Below, piece by piece: positions 1 to 6,054 of a DNA stretch of 8,619 nt. This stretch comes from JBFKAV01 sp041621405 (GTDB taxonomy: Bacteria; Pseudomonadota; Alphaproteobacteria; Rhodobacterales; Rhodobacteraceae), in assembly GCA_041621405.1 (NCBI GenBank), contig JBFKAV010000147.1, positions 1 to 8,619 on the forward strand, given 5' to 3'. The notes beneath the pieces were generated by a model, which was not told the DNA's origin, searched no databases, and saw only the letters and a program-made list of their open reading frames with translations. The translations under genes were made by a program, and so were the position numbers. Each line of letters opens with the position of its first letter. Positions within the stretch are counted from its first letter, which is position 1.

Positions 1-365
1 CGAAGGCGCCGCTGGCCAAGCTCCTGGCCTATCGCGAGCGGATGGGGTGGAGCTTTCCCTGGGTGTCCTCCGGCGGCTCGGACTTCAACGAGGATTTCGG
101 CGTCACGGTGACCGAGGGGTCAGACTACAACTACCGTCCCTTCGCCGGCAAGCCAGGCGAATACCACGGGATCAGCGCCTTCCTGAAGGACGGCGATCAG
201 GTTCTGCATACCTATTCCACCTATGCCCGCGGCCTCGACATGGTGAACGGCGCCTATCAGTTCCTCGACCTCACCGCGCTCGGCAGACAGGAAGAGGGCT
301 TGTCCTGGACGATGGCCTGGCTGAAGCGCCATGACCGCTACGAGACGCAAGGAGCGAAGGCATGA
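1..365 (+). CDS. DUF899 family protein, 5'-truncated by window edge
   Basis: The reading frame is open from base 3 to the TGA at 363-365 and gives about 120 residues, so the true start lies before the window. The ATG at 42 is internal, since coding continues in frame upstream (KAPLAKLLAYRERMGWSFPW). The signatures SFPWVSSGGSDFNEDFGV, a GEYHGISAF-like strand and a C-terminal block with YQFLDLTALGRQE and LKRHDRYE are typical of the DUF899 family (PF05988), which has a thioredoxin-like fold. Family members are usually somewhat over 200 residues, so roughly the C-terminal half is present. The family has no established biochemical function, and no CxxC motif is visible in this half. The stop codon overlaps the start of the next gene by four bases (ATGA), suggesting one transcript and coupled translation with the DUF1761 gene. 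Confidence 0.88.
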   Translation, partial: KAPLAKLLAYRERMGWSFPWVSSGGSDFNEDFGVTVTEGSDYNYRPFAGKPGEYHGISAFLKDGDQVLHTYSTYARGLDMVNGAYQFLDLTALGRQEEGLSWTMAWLKRHDRYETQGAKA

Positions 366-745
366 ACGAGATCTTCGTGGGGCTGAACTGGCCCGCGATC
401 CTGCTCGGCACGGTGGCCGCCTTTGCGCTCGGCATGCTCTGGTACAGCCCGAAGCTCCTCGGCAAGGGCTGGGCCGAGGGCAGCCACGGCATCACGCCGC
501 CGGCCAGCCTGCCTCTGGGCGCCGTGGGTCTGCAACTCCTTGGCACCTTTCTGATGGCCTGGCTGATCGGGATCACCGCGCGCCTCGATGCGCTCCTGAC
601 CGCGGTCCCGATCGTTCTTGCCATCGCGGTGCTGCTAACCGCCAGCGGCTTCTTCGGCCAGAAGTCGCGCTATGCCGCGCTGGTCGACGGTGGATTCGTG
701 GTGGCGATGGGGGTCGTGATGATCGCGGCGCAAGGCATCTTGTGA
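362..745 (+). CDS. DUF1761 family small integral membrane protein
   Basis: The product has 127 residues and four predicted hydrophobic helices, at roughly residues 9-30, 51-73, 78-98 and 106-124, with short loops. The first helix runs into GMLWYSPKLLGKGWAEG, the aromatic WYSP-x-x-x-G-K-x-W signature I associate with DUF1761 (PF08570). It probably sits in the cytoplasmic membrane; no function is established and no catalytic residue is evident. The start is well supported: a clear AAGGAG lies at 349-354, seven bases before the ATG. The ATG overlaps the stop of the DUF899 gene by four bases, so the two are probably translated together. Downstream it converges on the molybdopterin-binding gene, leaving 22 bases between the two stop codons. 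Confidence 0.88.
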   Translation: MNEIFVGLNWPAILLGTVAAFALGMLWYSPKLLGKGWAEGSHGITPPASLPLGAVGLQLLGTFLMAWLIGITARLDALLTAVPIVLAIAVLLTASGFFGQKSRYAALVDGGFVVAMGVVMIAAQGIL

Positions 746-760
746 CTCGCCGGACCCCTG

Positions 761-791
761 CGGCCGCCTAGCGCTCGCGCGGCTGCGGCCG
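761..791. terminator. GC-rich inverted repeat between convergent genes, possible bidirectional terminator
   Basis: CGGCCGC at 761-767 is matched by its exact reverse complement GCGGCCG at 785-791, around a 17-base loop. A shorter alternative stem, GCCGC at 763-767 with GCGGC at 779-783, is nested inside. The element covers the TAG of the minus-strand molybdopterin gene (768-770) and lies just after the stop of the plus-strand DUF1761 gene, where transcripts from both sides would end. No T-run follows on either strand, so it is not a classical intrinsic terminator. Chance pairing is plausible at this GC content. Confidence 0.25.
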
Positions 792-1769
792 GATCGGGAT
801 CTCCTTCAGCAGCCCGCCCACGCCCATCGCCGCGATGTCCTCGCCGCTGACCGTCAGCCCGCAGGCCACCCGCTCCAGCACCCAGTCCGCGCCATTGAGC
901 GCAGGCGAGCGCGCGCAGCCCGGCAGGCCGATCACCGGCCGTCCGCCGGCCTCGCCCAAAAACAGGAGGTTGCCGGGGTCGACCGGCATCCCGAACCGCT
1001 CGATCCGCCCGCCGGCGCGGCGCACCGCCTCGGGCGCGGTGTCGTGGACATCCGAGGTGGCGGACCCCGTGAGGATCAGCGCGATCTCGCCCTTCAGGCG
1101 CCCGAGCGCCGCGGCGATGGCCTCCGTGTCGTGGCTGACGAGGTCGGTGTCGGCCAGCTCCATGCCCAGCGTCTTGAGCCGCCGGGCCACCGCCTCCTCG
1201 CCCTTGCGCGCGAGCTTCTCGTCCTGCCCCGGCACCTGCGTCACGATCAGCCCGGCCGAACGACGCATCACCGGGCGGATCCGCACCGCACCGCGGGCAG
1301 CCTCGCAGGCCGCGCGCAGCGCCTCGCGCGGCGCGCCATAGGCGATGATCTTCACGGTGCCGACCAGCATGCCCTTGGTGACCCGGGTCAGGGGCGAAAG
1401 CGTCGCGAAGGTGATCGAGGGGTCGATGCCGTTGAGCCGGCCGATCGCGCCCGCATCGAGGTCCACCACGCCAGGCCCCGTGGCGTTCAGGTTCACCCGG
1501 CCGGTGAAGGGCTTGGTGAGCGTGAGGCCCGCCGCGCCCGGATCGGGCACCAGCGCCTCGGCCAGCGCCCGCGCGGCCTCGTCCTCGGGCACCTCGCCCG
1601 GCCCGAGCCGCGCCACCGTCACCCGTTCGACGCCCGCCTCGGCCAGCGTCGCGAGGTCCGCCGCGGTCAGAACCCGGCCCTTGCGCATACGGCCGCCGCC
1701 CGTGTCGAGCGAATGCGCCAGCACCGCGCCCTCGGCCTCGGAAAGCGGAACCGGACCGAACTGCATCAT
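768..1769 (-). CDS. Molybdopterin-binding protein (MoeA/MogA-fold), molybdenum cofactor handling
   Basis: This 333-residue protein resembles the stand-alone molybdopterin-binding proteins found beside XdhC genes in alphaproteobacteria. Residues 1-60 contain a MoeA-like segment (LSEAEGAVLAHSL, then GRVLTAADLATLAEAGV). Residues of about 170-310 form the MoCF-biosynthesis (PF00994) fold, with LILTGSATSDVHDTAPEA at 231-248, a MPVDPGNLLFLG segment at 261-272 and GLPGCARSPALNGADWVLER at 281-300. The TGGxS-type loop of true MoeA appears here as TGSATSD, and the GLPG-C-A-R-S-P motif is characteristic of this subgroup. It lacks the C-terminal MobA/MocA cytidylyltransferase domain carried by some relatives. 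Family knowledge suggests it binds molybdopterin or its nucleotide during cofactor maturation in the cytoplasm; the exact reaction is not known. Its first ATG overlaps the xdhC-type stop (ATGA, 1766-1769), indicating translational coupling. A second ATG follows directly at 1766. Confidence 0.88.
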   Translation of the reverse strand: MMQFGPVPLSEAEGAVLAHSLDTGGGRMRKGRVLTAADLATLAEAGVERVTVARLGPGEVPEDEAARALAEALVPDPGAAGLTLTKPFTGRVNLNATGPGVVDLDAGAIGRLNGIDPSITFATLSPLTRVTKGMLVGTVKIIAYGAPREALRAACEAARGAVRIRPVMRRSAGLIVTQVPGQDEKLARKGEEAVARRLKTLGMELADTDLVSHDTEAIAAALGRLKGEIALILTGSATSDVHDTAPEAVRRAGGRIERFGMPVDPGNLLFLGEAGGRPVIGLPGCARSPALNGADWVLERVACGLTVSGEDIAAMGVGGLLKEIPIRPQPRER

Positions 1770-2731
1770 CCCTGCCTCAGCACCTGGGTGATCTCGGCCA
1801 GGACCGCCACCGCGATCTCGGCCGGCGTCGCCGCCCCGATGTCGAGGCCGACCGGCGCGTGGATGCGGCCGATCTGGTCCCCGCCGAACCCCGCCTCCTC
1901 GAGCCGCGCCACCCGCTTTGCATGGGTCCGCGTCGAGCCGAGGCAGCCGAGGTAGAAGACCGGCGAGGCCAAGGCCGCCCGGATCGCCGGGTCGTCGATC
2001 TTCGGGTCGTGGGTCAGCGTCACCACGGCGGTGCGGGCGTCGAGCCCCTGCTCGGCCATGACCTCGTCGGGCCAGTCGTGGCTGATCGTCTCGCCGGGGA
2101 ACCGCGCCGCCGAACCGAAGGCCTCGCGCGGGTCGATCAAGAGCGGGTCGTAGCCGGCGAGCCGCGCCATCACCAGAAGCGGCTGGGCGATGTGCACCGC
2201 GCCGACCACGATCATCCTGAGCGGCGGGTTGTGGATCGCGATGAACTCCTCGCCCTCCATCCCCGACTTGTCGGCGCGGAACCGCGCCGCGAGCCCCGGC
2301 TCCTCCGGCCCGGCCAGCCGCCCCGGCCCTTGCACCGGCGTCACCACGTAGGCCACCGCCCGCCGCTCGGCCCGCGCCTCGACGAGCCCGGCCAGAACCG
2401 TCTCGGGCAGGGCCGAGCCCACCGGCTCAACCAGCACTCGGATGGTGCCGCCGCAGGCCAGCCCCACGGCGAAGGCCTCGTCGTCGCTGACCCCGAAGGT
2501 CAGGAGCCGCGGCTTGCCGTCCTCCAGCGCGTCGAGCGCCTCGGCCACCACCGCGCCCTCGACACAGCCGCCCGAGACCGAGCCCTGGATCTCGCCCGAC
2601 CCGGAAACGGCAAGCTGGCTGCCCACCCGCCTCGGCGCCGAGCCCCAGGTCTCCACCACGGTCGCCAGCGCCGCGCGCTTGCCGTCCCGATGCCAGGCGA
2701 GAGCGGTTTCGGGGATGTCGTCGAAGCCCAT
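1766..2731 (-). CDS. XdhC/CoxI family protein, molybdenum hydroxylase maturation factor
   Basis: From the chosen ATG the product has 321 residues. The N-terminal XdhC_CoxI region (PF02625) shows VETWGSAPRRVGSQLAV near 26-42, GSVSGGCVEGAV at 50-61 with Cys56, and GLACGGTIRVLVEP at 90-103 with Cys93. The C-terminal XdhC_C Rossmann region (PF13478) shows MIVVGAVHIAQPLLVMARLA at 173-192, YLGCLGSTRTHAKRV near 260-274 and HAPVGLDIGAATPAEIAVAV at 291-310. Known family members bind the molybdenum cofactor, help its sulfuration and hand it to xanthine dehydrogenase or CO-dehydrogenase-like enzymes. Which enzyme is served cannot be told, because no hydroxylase subunit gene is in the window. The next gene overlaps by four bases. 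In-frame ATGs also lie at 2737 and 2773: 2731 is preferred because GGAGG ends nine bases before it, against three for 2737, while 2773 lies inside the predicted promoter. Confidence 0.92.
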   Translation of the reverse strand: MGFDDIPETALAWHRDGKRAALATVVETWGSAPRRVGSQLAVSGSGEIQGSVSGGCVEGAVVAEALDALEDGKPRLLTFGVSDDEAFAVGLACGGTIRVLVEPVGSALPETVLAGLVEARAERRAVAYVVTPVQGPGRLAGPEEPGLAARFRADKSGMEGEEFIAIHNPPLRMIVVGAVHIAQPLLVMARLAGYDPLLIDPREAFGSAARFPGETISHDWPDEVMAEQGLDARTAVVTLTHDPKIDDPAIRAALASPVFYLGCLGSTRTHAKRVARLEEAGFGGDQIGRIHAPVGLDIGAATPAEIAVAVLAEITQVLRQG

Positions 2732-2739
2732 GGCCATGG

Positions 2740-2746
2740 CCCTCCC
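2740..2746 (-). promoter_or_regulatory. Shine-Dalgarno site of the xdhC-type gene
   Basis: On the minus strand the sequence reads GGGAGGG immediately before two closely spaced ATGs. The GGAGG core ends three bases from the ATG at 2737 and nine bases from the ATG at 2731, so the second start has the more usual spacing. This site decides against the longer frame beginning at 2773. Confidence 0.6.
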
Positions 2747-2753
2747 GTGCCAG

Positions 2754-2782
2754 ACTATGGACCCGCCACGCACCGCTTTCCA
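2754..2782 (-). promoter_or_regulatory. Candidate sigma-70-type promoter for the xdhC/molybdopterin operon
   Basis: On the minus strand TGGAAA (2782-2777) and CATAGT (2759-2754) are separated by exactly 17 bases. Each matches its consensus hexamer (TTGACA, TATAAT) at four of six positions. Transcription would begin near 2747, placing the GGGAGGG site at the very 5' end of a short leader before the ATG at 2731. This is a pattern match by eye in a GC-rich region where A/T-containing hexamers are rare, so it stands out, but it is not proven. Confidence 0.4.
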
Positions 2783-2798
2783 GTCCCCGTCAGGCCGC

Positions 2799-2827
2799 TT
2801 GAAAAGCGCCGGCCCAGGCGCTACGCC
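2799..2827 (+). promoter_or_regulatory. Weak candidate promoter for truA
   Basis: TTGAAA at 2799-2804 matches the -35 consensus at five of six positions. A poor -10, TACGCC, lies 17 bases further on at 2822-2827. A start of transcription from it would fall at about 2834-2836, on or next to the truA ATG, which fits the missing ribosome binding site. The inverted repeat AGCGCC (2805-2810) / GGCGCT (2817-2822) with a six-base loop fills most of the spacer. The weak -10 keeps confidence low. Confidence 0.2.
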
Positions 2828-2835
2828 CCGGCCCC

Positions 2836-3603
2836 ATGCCCCGCTACGCGCTCAAGCTCGAATACCACGGCGGCCCGTTCTCGGGCTGGCAGCGCCAGGC
2901 GGGCCAGCCCTCGGTGCAGGAGGCGGTGGAGCAGGCGCTCAGAAGGCTCGAACCCGAGGCGCCGGGCATCGCCGCCGCCGGGCGCACCGACGCGGGCGTT
3001 CACGCGATCGGCCAGGTCGCCCACTGCGACCTCGCGAAGGACTGGGACCCGTACCGCCTTTCCGAGGCGCTGAACTTCCACCTGAAGCCCGCGCCCGTGG
3101 CGGTGCTGCAGGCGGCCCGGGTGGCGCACGACTTCCACGCCCGCTTTTCCGCCAAGCGCCGCCGCTACCTCTATCGCCTCGTCTCCCGCCGCGCGCCCCT
3201 CACGCTCGAGAAGGGGCTCGCGTGGCGCGTCGCCCACGAGCTCGCGCTCGCGCCGATGGTGGCCGCCGCCGCCCACCTCGTCGGCCATCACGACTTCACC
3301 ACTTTCCGCTCCTCGATCTGCCAGTCCGCCTCGCCGGTGAAGACGCTCGACCGGCTCGACATCGAGGAAACCGAGATCCCCCACGGCCGCGAGTTCCGCT
3401 TCCACGTCGAGGCGCGGAGCTTCCTGCACAACCAGGTGCGCAGCCTCGTGGGCACGCTCGAGCGCGTCGGCGCCGGCGCCTGGGCGCCGGACGACGTGAA
3501 GGCCGCACTCGAGGCGCGGGACCGCGCCGCCTGCGGGCCGGTGGCGCCGCCCGACGGCCTGGTGCTGGCCGAAGTCGGCTACGACCCCGACCCGTTCGGC
3601 TGA
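2836..3603 (+). CDS. truA: tRNA pseudouridine(38-40) synthase TruA
   Basis: The 255-residue product matches bacterial TruA in length and motifs. It isomerises uridines at positions 38, 39 and 40 of the tRNA anticodon arm to pseudouridine, in the cytoplasm and without cofactors. The N-terminus has YHGGPFSGWQRQ at 10-21. The catalytic loop AAGRTDAGVHAIGQ has the essential aspartate at residue 52. KRRRYLYRL follows at 107-115, HHDFTTFRSS at 151-160, and the C-terminal RSFLHNQVRSLVGTLERVG at 195-213. The ATG at 2836 begins the expected family N-terminus (MPRYALKLEYHG), but the bases before it (CGCCCCGGCCCC) hold no Shine-Dalgarno, so translation may be leaderless or weak. It diverges from the xdhC-type gene, and its last 25 bases overlap the end of the convergent exonuclease gene. 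Confidence 0.96.
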   Translation: MPRYALKLEYHGGPFSGWQRQAGQPSVQEAVEQALRRLEPEAPGIAAAGRTDAGVHAIGQVAHCDLAKDWDPYRLSEALNFHLKPAPVAVLQAARVAHDFHARFSAKRRRYLYRLVSRRAPLTLEKGLAWRVAHELALAPMVAAAAHLVGHHDFTTFRSSICQSASPVKTLDRLDIEETEIPHGREFRFHVEARSFLHNQVRSLVGTLERVGAGAWAPDDVKAALEARDRAACGPVAPPDGLVLAEVGYDPDPFG

Positions 3604-5669
3604 TTGAGGTCCATCAGCAGCCGGGAGTGCTTCCTTACCTCGGCCACGATGTCGCCGAAGGTCTCCATGCCCTTCGCCTTCAGCATCGGCAGGAGCTTCA
3701 GGAAGGCCTCCGTCGTGGCAAGCGTGTCCCCCATCGCGGTGTGCCGTGCGTCCTCGGGGATGACGATCCCAAGCCGCTCGGAAAGCGCGTCGAGCGTATG
3801 GGTCTCGTGGCTCCCGAAGACCACGGCCGAGAGCAGCACCGTGTCGAGCACCGGATGGTCGAAGCGGTGGCCGATGCCGCCCTCGTGGCGGCGCAGGAAT
3901 TCCAGGTCGAAGGGCGCATTGTGCGCCACCAGCACCGCGCCCGCCGCAAAACGGTGGAAGCGGCGTCCCACTTCCTCGATCCGGGGCGCGTTCGCCACCA
4001 TGTCGTTGGTCACGTGGTGCACCGCGGTCGCGGCGGCCGGGATGTTGCGGCCGGGATTGACCAGGCTCTCGAACTCCTCGCCCTCGACCCGCCGTCCATT
4101 GACGCAGCGCAGGGCCGCGATCTGCACGATCTCGTCGCCCTGGCTGGGCAGGAGCCCGGTGGTCTCGGTGTCGAACACCACGTAGGTGAGGTCCATGAGC
4201 CTGCGGTCTGCCACCGCCGCGGTCCGGGCCTTCGACATGAGCTCGAAATCGTAGATCGCCGAGCGCGGCGCCGGGTGCGGCGGCGCCACCGCGGGCCGAG
4301 CCGATCGCATCGGCAGCAGCAGCCCCGCGCGTTCGCCGGAGACTTCCGGCCAGCACTCGGTGCCATGGGTGCGCAGCACCGCGCGGCCGGTCACGTCGGC
4401 GAGCCCCACCTCCAGCGGCTCCTCCAGCCAGGCCTCGAGCTCGGCCACCGGCAAGGGCGCGCCGGCCCAGGTAATCCCGATCGCTGCCCCCGGCGGCTCG
4501 GCCGTGATCGCCACCATGAGCCCCTCGCCCCGGCCGGCGCCGGCGAGCCGCACCGCCAGCCGCGACACCAGCGCCACGATCTCGAAGGCGTCGCACCGCA
4601 GAAGCAGGCGCTCCGCCTCCACTTCGGCGGCGACCCCTCCCGAAGCCAGCCGCGCCGCGATCCCGTCGGCGAGGTCGCGGGCCCGGTTCTCCGACATCGG
4701 CCACCAGTCGGCCCGCGATTCATCGTAGCGCGCGCCGAGCTCGGTGATCGCCCCGGTCAGCGCCTTCACCTCGCCCGCGAGCGCGGCGTCGAGCGCCTCG
4801 CCGCCCTCGGGCCCGATCGCGCCGATCACCGTCTGCAGGTTCGCCGCCGGACGCCGCACCCGGTCGAAGATCTCCTCGAGAAGCCGCTCCCGCCGGGCGT
4901 GGACGGCGAGCTCCGCGGTCACGTCGCGCAAGGTCAGCACGTAGCCGGGATAGCCGCCCTCCTCCTCGGGCAGGCGCAGAAGCCGCATCCGCGCCGACAA
5001 GACGCGGCCTTCCTCCACAGTGGCGCAAAGCAGGTCCGAGGCGGCATCGCCCTGCCCGGCCGCCAGGAGCCGCTCGTAGGCGTGCCGGATCGGCGCCTCG
5101 CGCAGGTAGTCGAAGACCGGCCGGTCGAGGCCGGGAACGTGGTCGCGGCAGATCAGTTCGGCCGCCTGGCCGTTGTAGAACACGATCAGGTGCTCGGGCG
5201 AGCAGAGCAGCACCCCTTCCGGCACGTCGGCCAGCAGCGCCTCGAGCCGCGCCTTCTCCTGCGCCAGCCGAGTCGTCTCGCGTTGCACCGCCTGGGCCAG
5301 CGCGCCGCGGGTCTCGCTCAGGCTGTCCGACACCGCCGCCGCCGCCGGGGCGAGGTCGCCCAGGTACTTCGCCCGCTCGGTATCCACGCCGGCTGCTACA
5401 TCGGCGTGAGCCTTCGCGCGGAGCCGCGCCGAGAGCCCCTCGATCGCCTTCGCCACGTTCTCGTCGAAGAGAAGCCAGACCCAGACCGTGAGGCCGAGGA
5501 CCGCGAAGCCCGCCACCGCGCCGGCCAGCACGAAGGCCGACAGCGCCTCGGGCTCGCCAAGGCGGCGGTAGCCGAGCCAGATGCCGGCGGCGATCGCGGC
5601 CACGCCCCCGAGCCCGACCAGCGCGAAGAACAGGAAGACGCGCAGCCTGAGCGAGAGCCGCTCGTACAT
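3579..5669 (-). CDS. Membrane protein: PAS and degenerate histidine-kinase region fused to DEDDh 3'-5' exonuclease
   Basis: The product has 696 residues. Two membrane helices (about 10-33 and 44-67) precede a linker and probable coiled coil (about 75-145). A PAS-like domain spans roughly 142-253, from LEALLADVPEGVLLC and IVFYNGQAAELI to GYVLTLRDVTAE. Next comes a kinase-like core: the H-box equivalent is FDRVRRPAANL with Asp269 where the phospho-histidine belongs, and the ATPase part lacks an N-box asparagine and has WAGAP (401-405) in place of D-x-G-x-G. The C-terminal 190 residues are a DnaQ/PolC-type exonuclease: FDTETTG with Asp500 and Glu502, HNAPFD with Asp588, and RHTAMGD with His643, a complete DEDDh set. 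It probably cleaves DNA or RNA 3' ends on the cytoplasmic face; substrate unknown. It is too divergent in layout to be the replicative epsilon subunit. The chosen ATG overlaps the receiver stop (TAATG); longer in-frame starts lie inside that gene. Confidence 0.9.
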   Translation of the reverse strand: MYERLSLRLRVFLFFALVGLGGVAAIAAGIWLGYRRLGEPEALSAFVLAGAVAGFAVLGLTVWVWLLFDENVAKAIEGLSARLRAKAHADVAAGVDTERAKYLGDLAPAAAAVSDSLSETRGALAQAVQRETTRLAQEKARLEALLADVPEGVLLCSPEHLIVFYNGQAAELICRDHVPGLDRPVFDYLREAPIRHAYERLLAAGQGDAASDLLCATVEEGRVLSARMRLLRLPEEEGGYPGYVLTLRDVTAELAVHARRERLLEEIFDRVRRPAANLQTVIGAIGPEGGEALDAALAGEVKALTGAITELGARYDESRADWWPMSENRARDLADGIAARLASGGVAAEVEAERLLLRCDAFEIVALVSRLAVRLAGAGRGEGLMVAITAEPPGAAIGITWAGAPLPVAELEAWLEEPLEVGLADVTGRAVLRTHGTECWPEVSGERAGLLLPMRSARPAVAPPHPAPRSAIYDFELMSKARTAAVADRRLMDLTYVVFDTETTGLLPSQGDEIVQIAALRCVNGRRVEGEEFESLVNPGRNIPAAATAVHHVTNDMVANAPRIEEVGRRFHRFAAGAVLVAHNAPFDLEFLRRHEGGIGHRFDHPVLDTVLLSAVVFGSHETHTLDALSERLGIVIPEDARHTAMGDTLATTEAFLKLLPMLKAKGMETFGDIVAEVRKHSRLLMDLNQPNGSGS

Positions 5670-6052
5670 TAGCCGCCGCCTGCCAGGATCCGCCGCACCT
5701 CGGCCTTCAGGTCGGCCACGTCGAAGGGCTTGGAGATGAAGCCGTCGGCGCCCAAGGCCAGTCCCTTGCGCCGCTCCATCTGGTTGCCGCGCGCCGTCAT
5801 CATCAGGATCTTCACGCCCTTGAGCTCGGGGTCGAGCCGCACCGATTGGCAAATCTCGTAGCCCGACACCTCGGGCAGCATCACGTCGAGGAGCACCAGG
5901 TCGGGCCGGTCGCGGAGGATCGCCGGCATCGCCTCGGCGCCGCTGGCCACGCGCGTGAGCTGATACCCCTCGCGCCGCATCAGGTGCTCGAGCGCCAGCG
6001 CGATGTTGTCCTCGTCCTCGACCACCAGGATCGATTTTGCCGCCTCCGCCAT
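5669..6052 (-). CDS. Stand-alone response regulator receiver (CheY-like)
   Basis: This 127-residue protein is a single receiver domain (PF00072) with no output domain. The phosphorylation site is Asp56 in LVLLDVMLPEVSGYE. The acidic pair is Glu12/Asp13 in ILVVEDED, the conserved threonine is Thr86 in ILMMTARG, and the conserved lysine is Lys108 in GFISKPF. All residues needed for phosphorylation are therefore present. The start is set by GGAGG (6060-6064), seven bases before the ATG; the longer in-frame extension reads the neighbouring gene out of frame and is spurious. Two bases separate it from the upstream 173-residue gene, and its TAA overlaps the ATG of the exonuclease gene. Its partner kinase is not obvious: the neighbouring kinase-like protein lacks the histidine and the ATP-binding residues. 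It may act through protein-protein contact with that membrane protein. Confidence 0.93.
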   Translation of the reverse strand: MAEAAKSILVVEDEDNIALALEHLMRREGYQLTRVASGAEAMPAILRDRPDLVLLDVMLPEVSGYEICQSVRLDPELKGVKILMMTARGNQMERRKGLALGADGFISKPFDVADLKAEVRRILAGGG

Positions 6053-6054
6053 CG

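Noticed and set aside
1044..1955. 303-residue plus-strand frame, and other plus-strand frames over 835-1791
   Set aside because: They are antisense to the molybdopterin and XdhC-type genes, both of which have clear conserved motifs. The translations are Arg/His/Pro- or Ser/Pro-rich without domains.
2821..4704. 627-residue open frame on the minus strand
   Set aside because: It is a different frame of the exonuclease gene and runs antisense through truA. Its composition is mostly Ala/Gly/Arg, and the real frame carries all the conserved motifs.
3579..5669. Calling this gene the replicative epsilon subunit (dnaQ)
   Set aside because: The exonuclease domain is of that superfamily, but membrane helices, PAS and kinase-like regions are absent from the replicative subunit, and the genomic context is transport signalling.
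2442..5672. 1076-residue open frame on the plus strand
   Set aside because: It runs antisense across xdhC, out of frame over truA and antisense to the exonuclease gene. The translation is Arg/Pro/His-rich and low in complexity with no recognisable domain, a typical GC-driven shadow.
5670..5852. N-terminal extension of the exonuclease gene to 5852
   Set aside because: The extra 61 residues overlap the receiver gene in another frame and are Arg/Gly-rich. The ATG at 5669, coupled to the receiver stop, begins a normal membrane helix.
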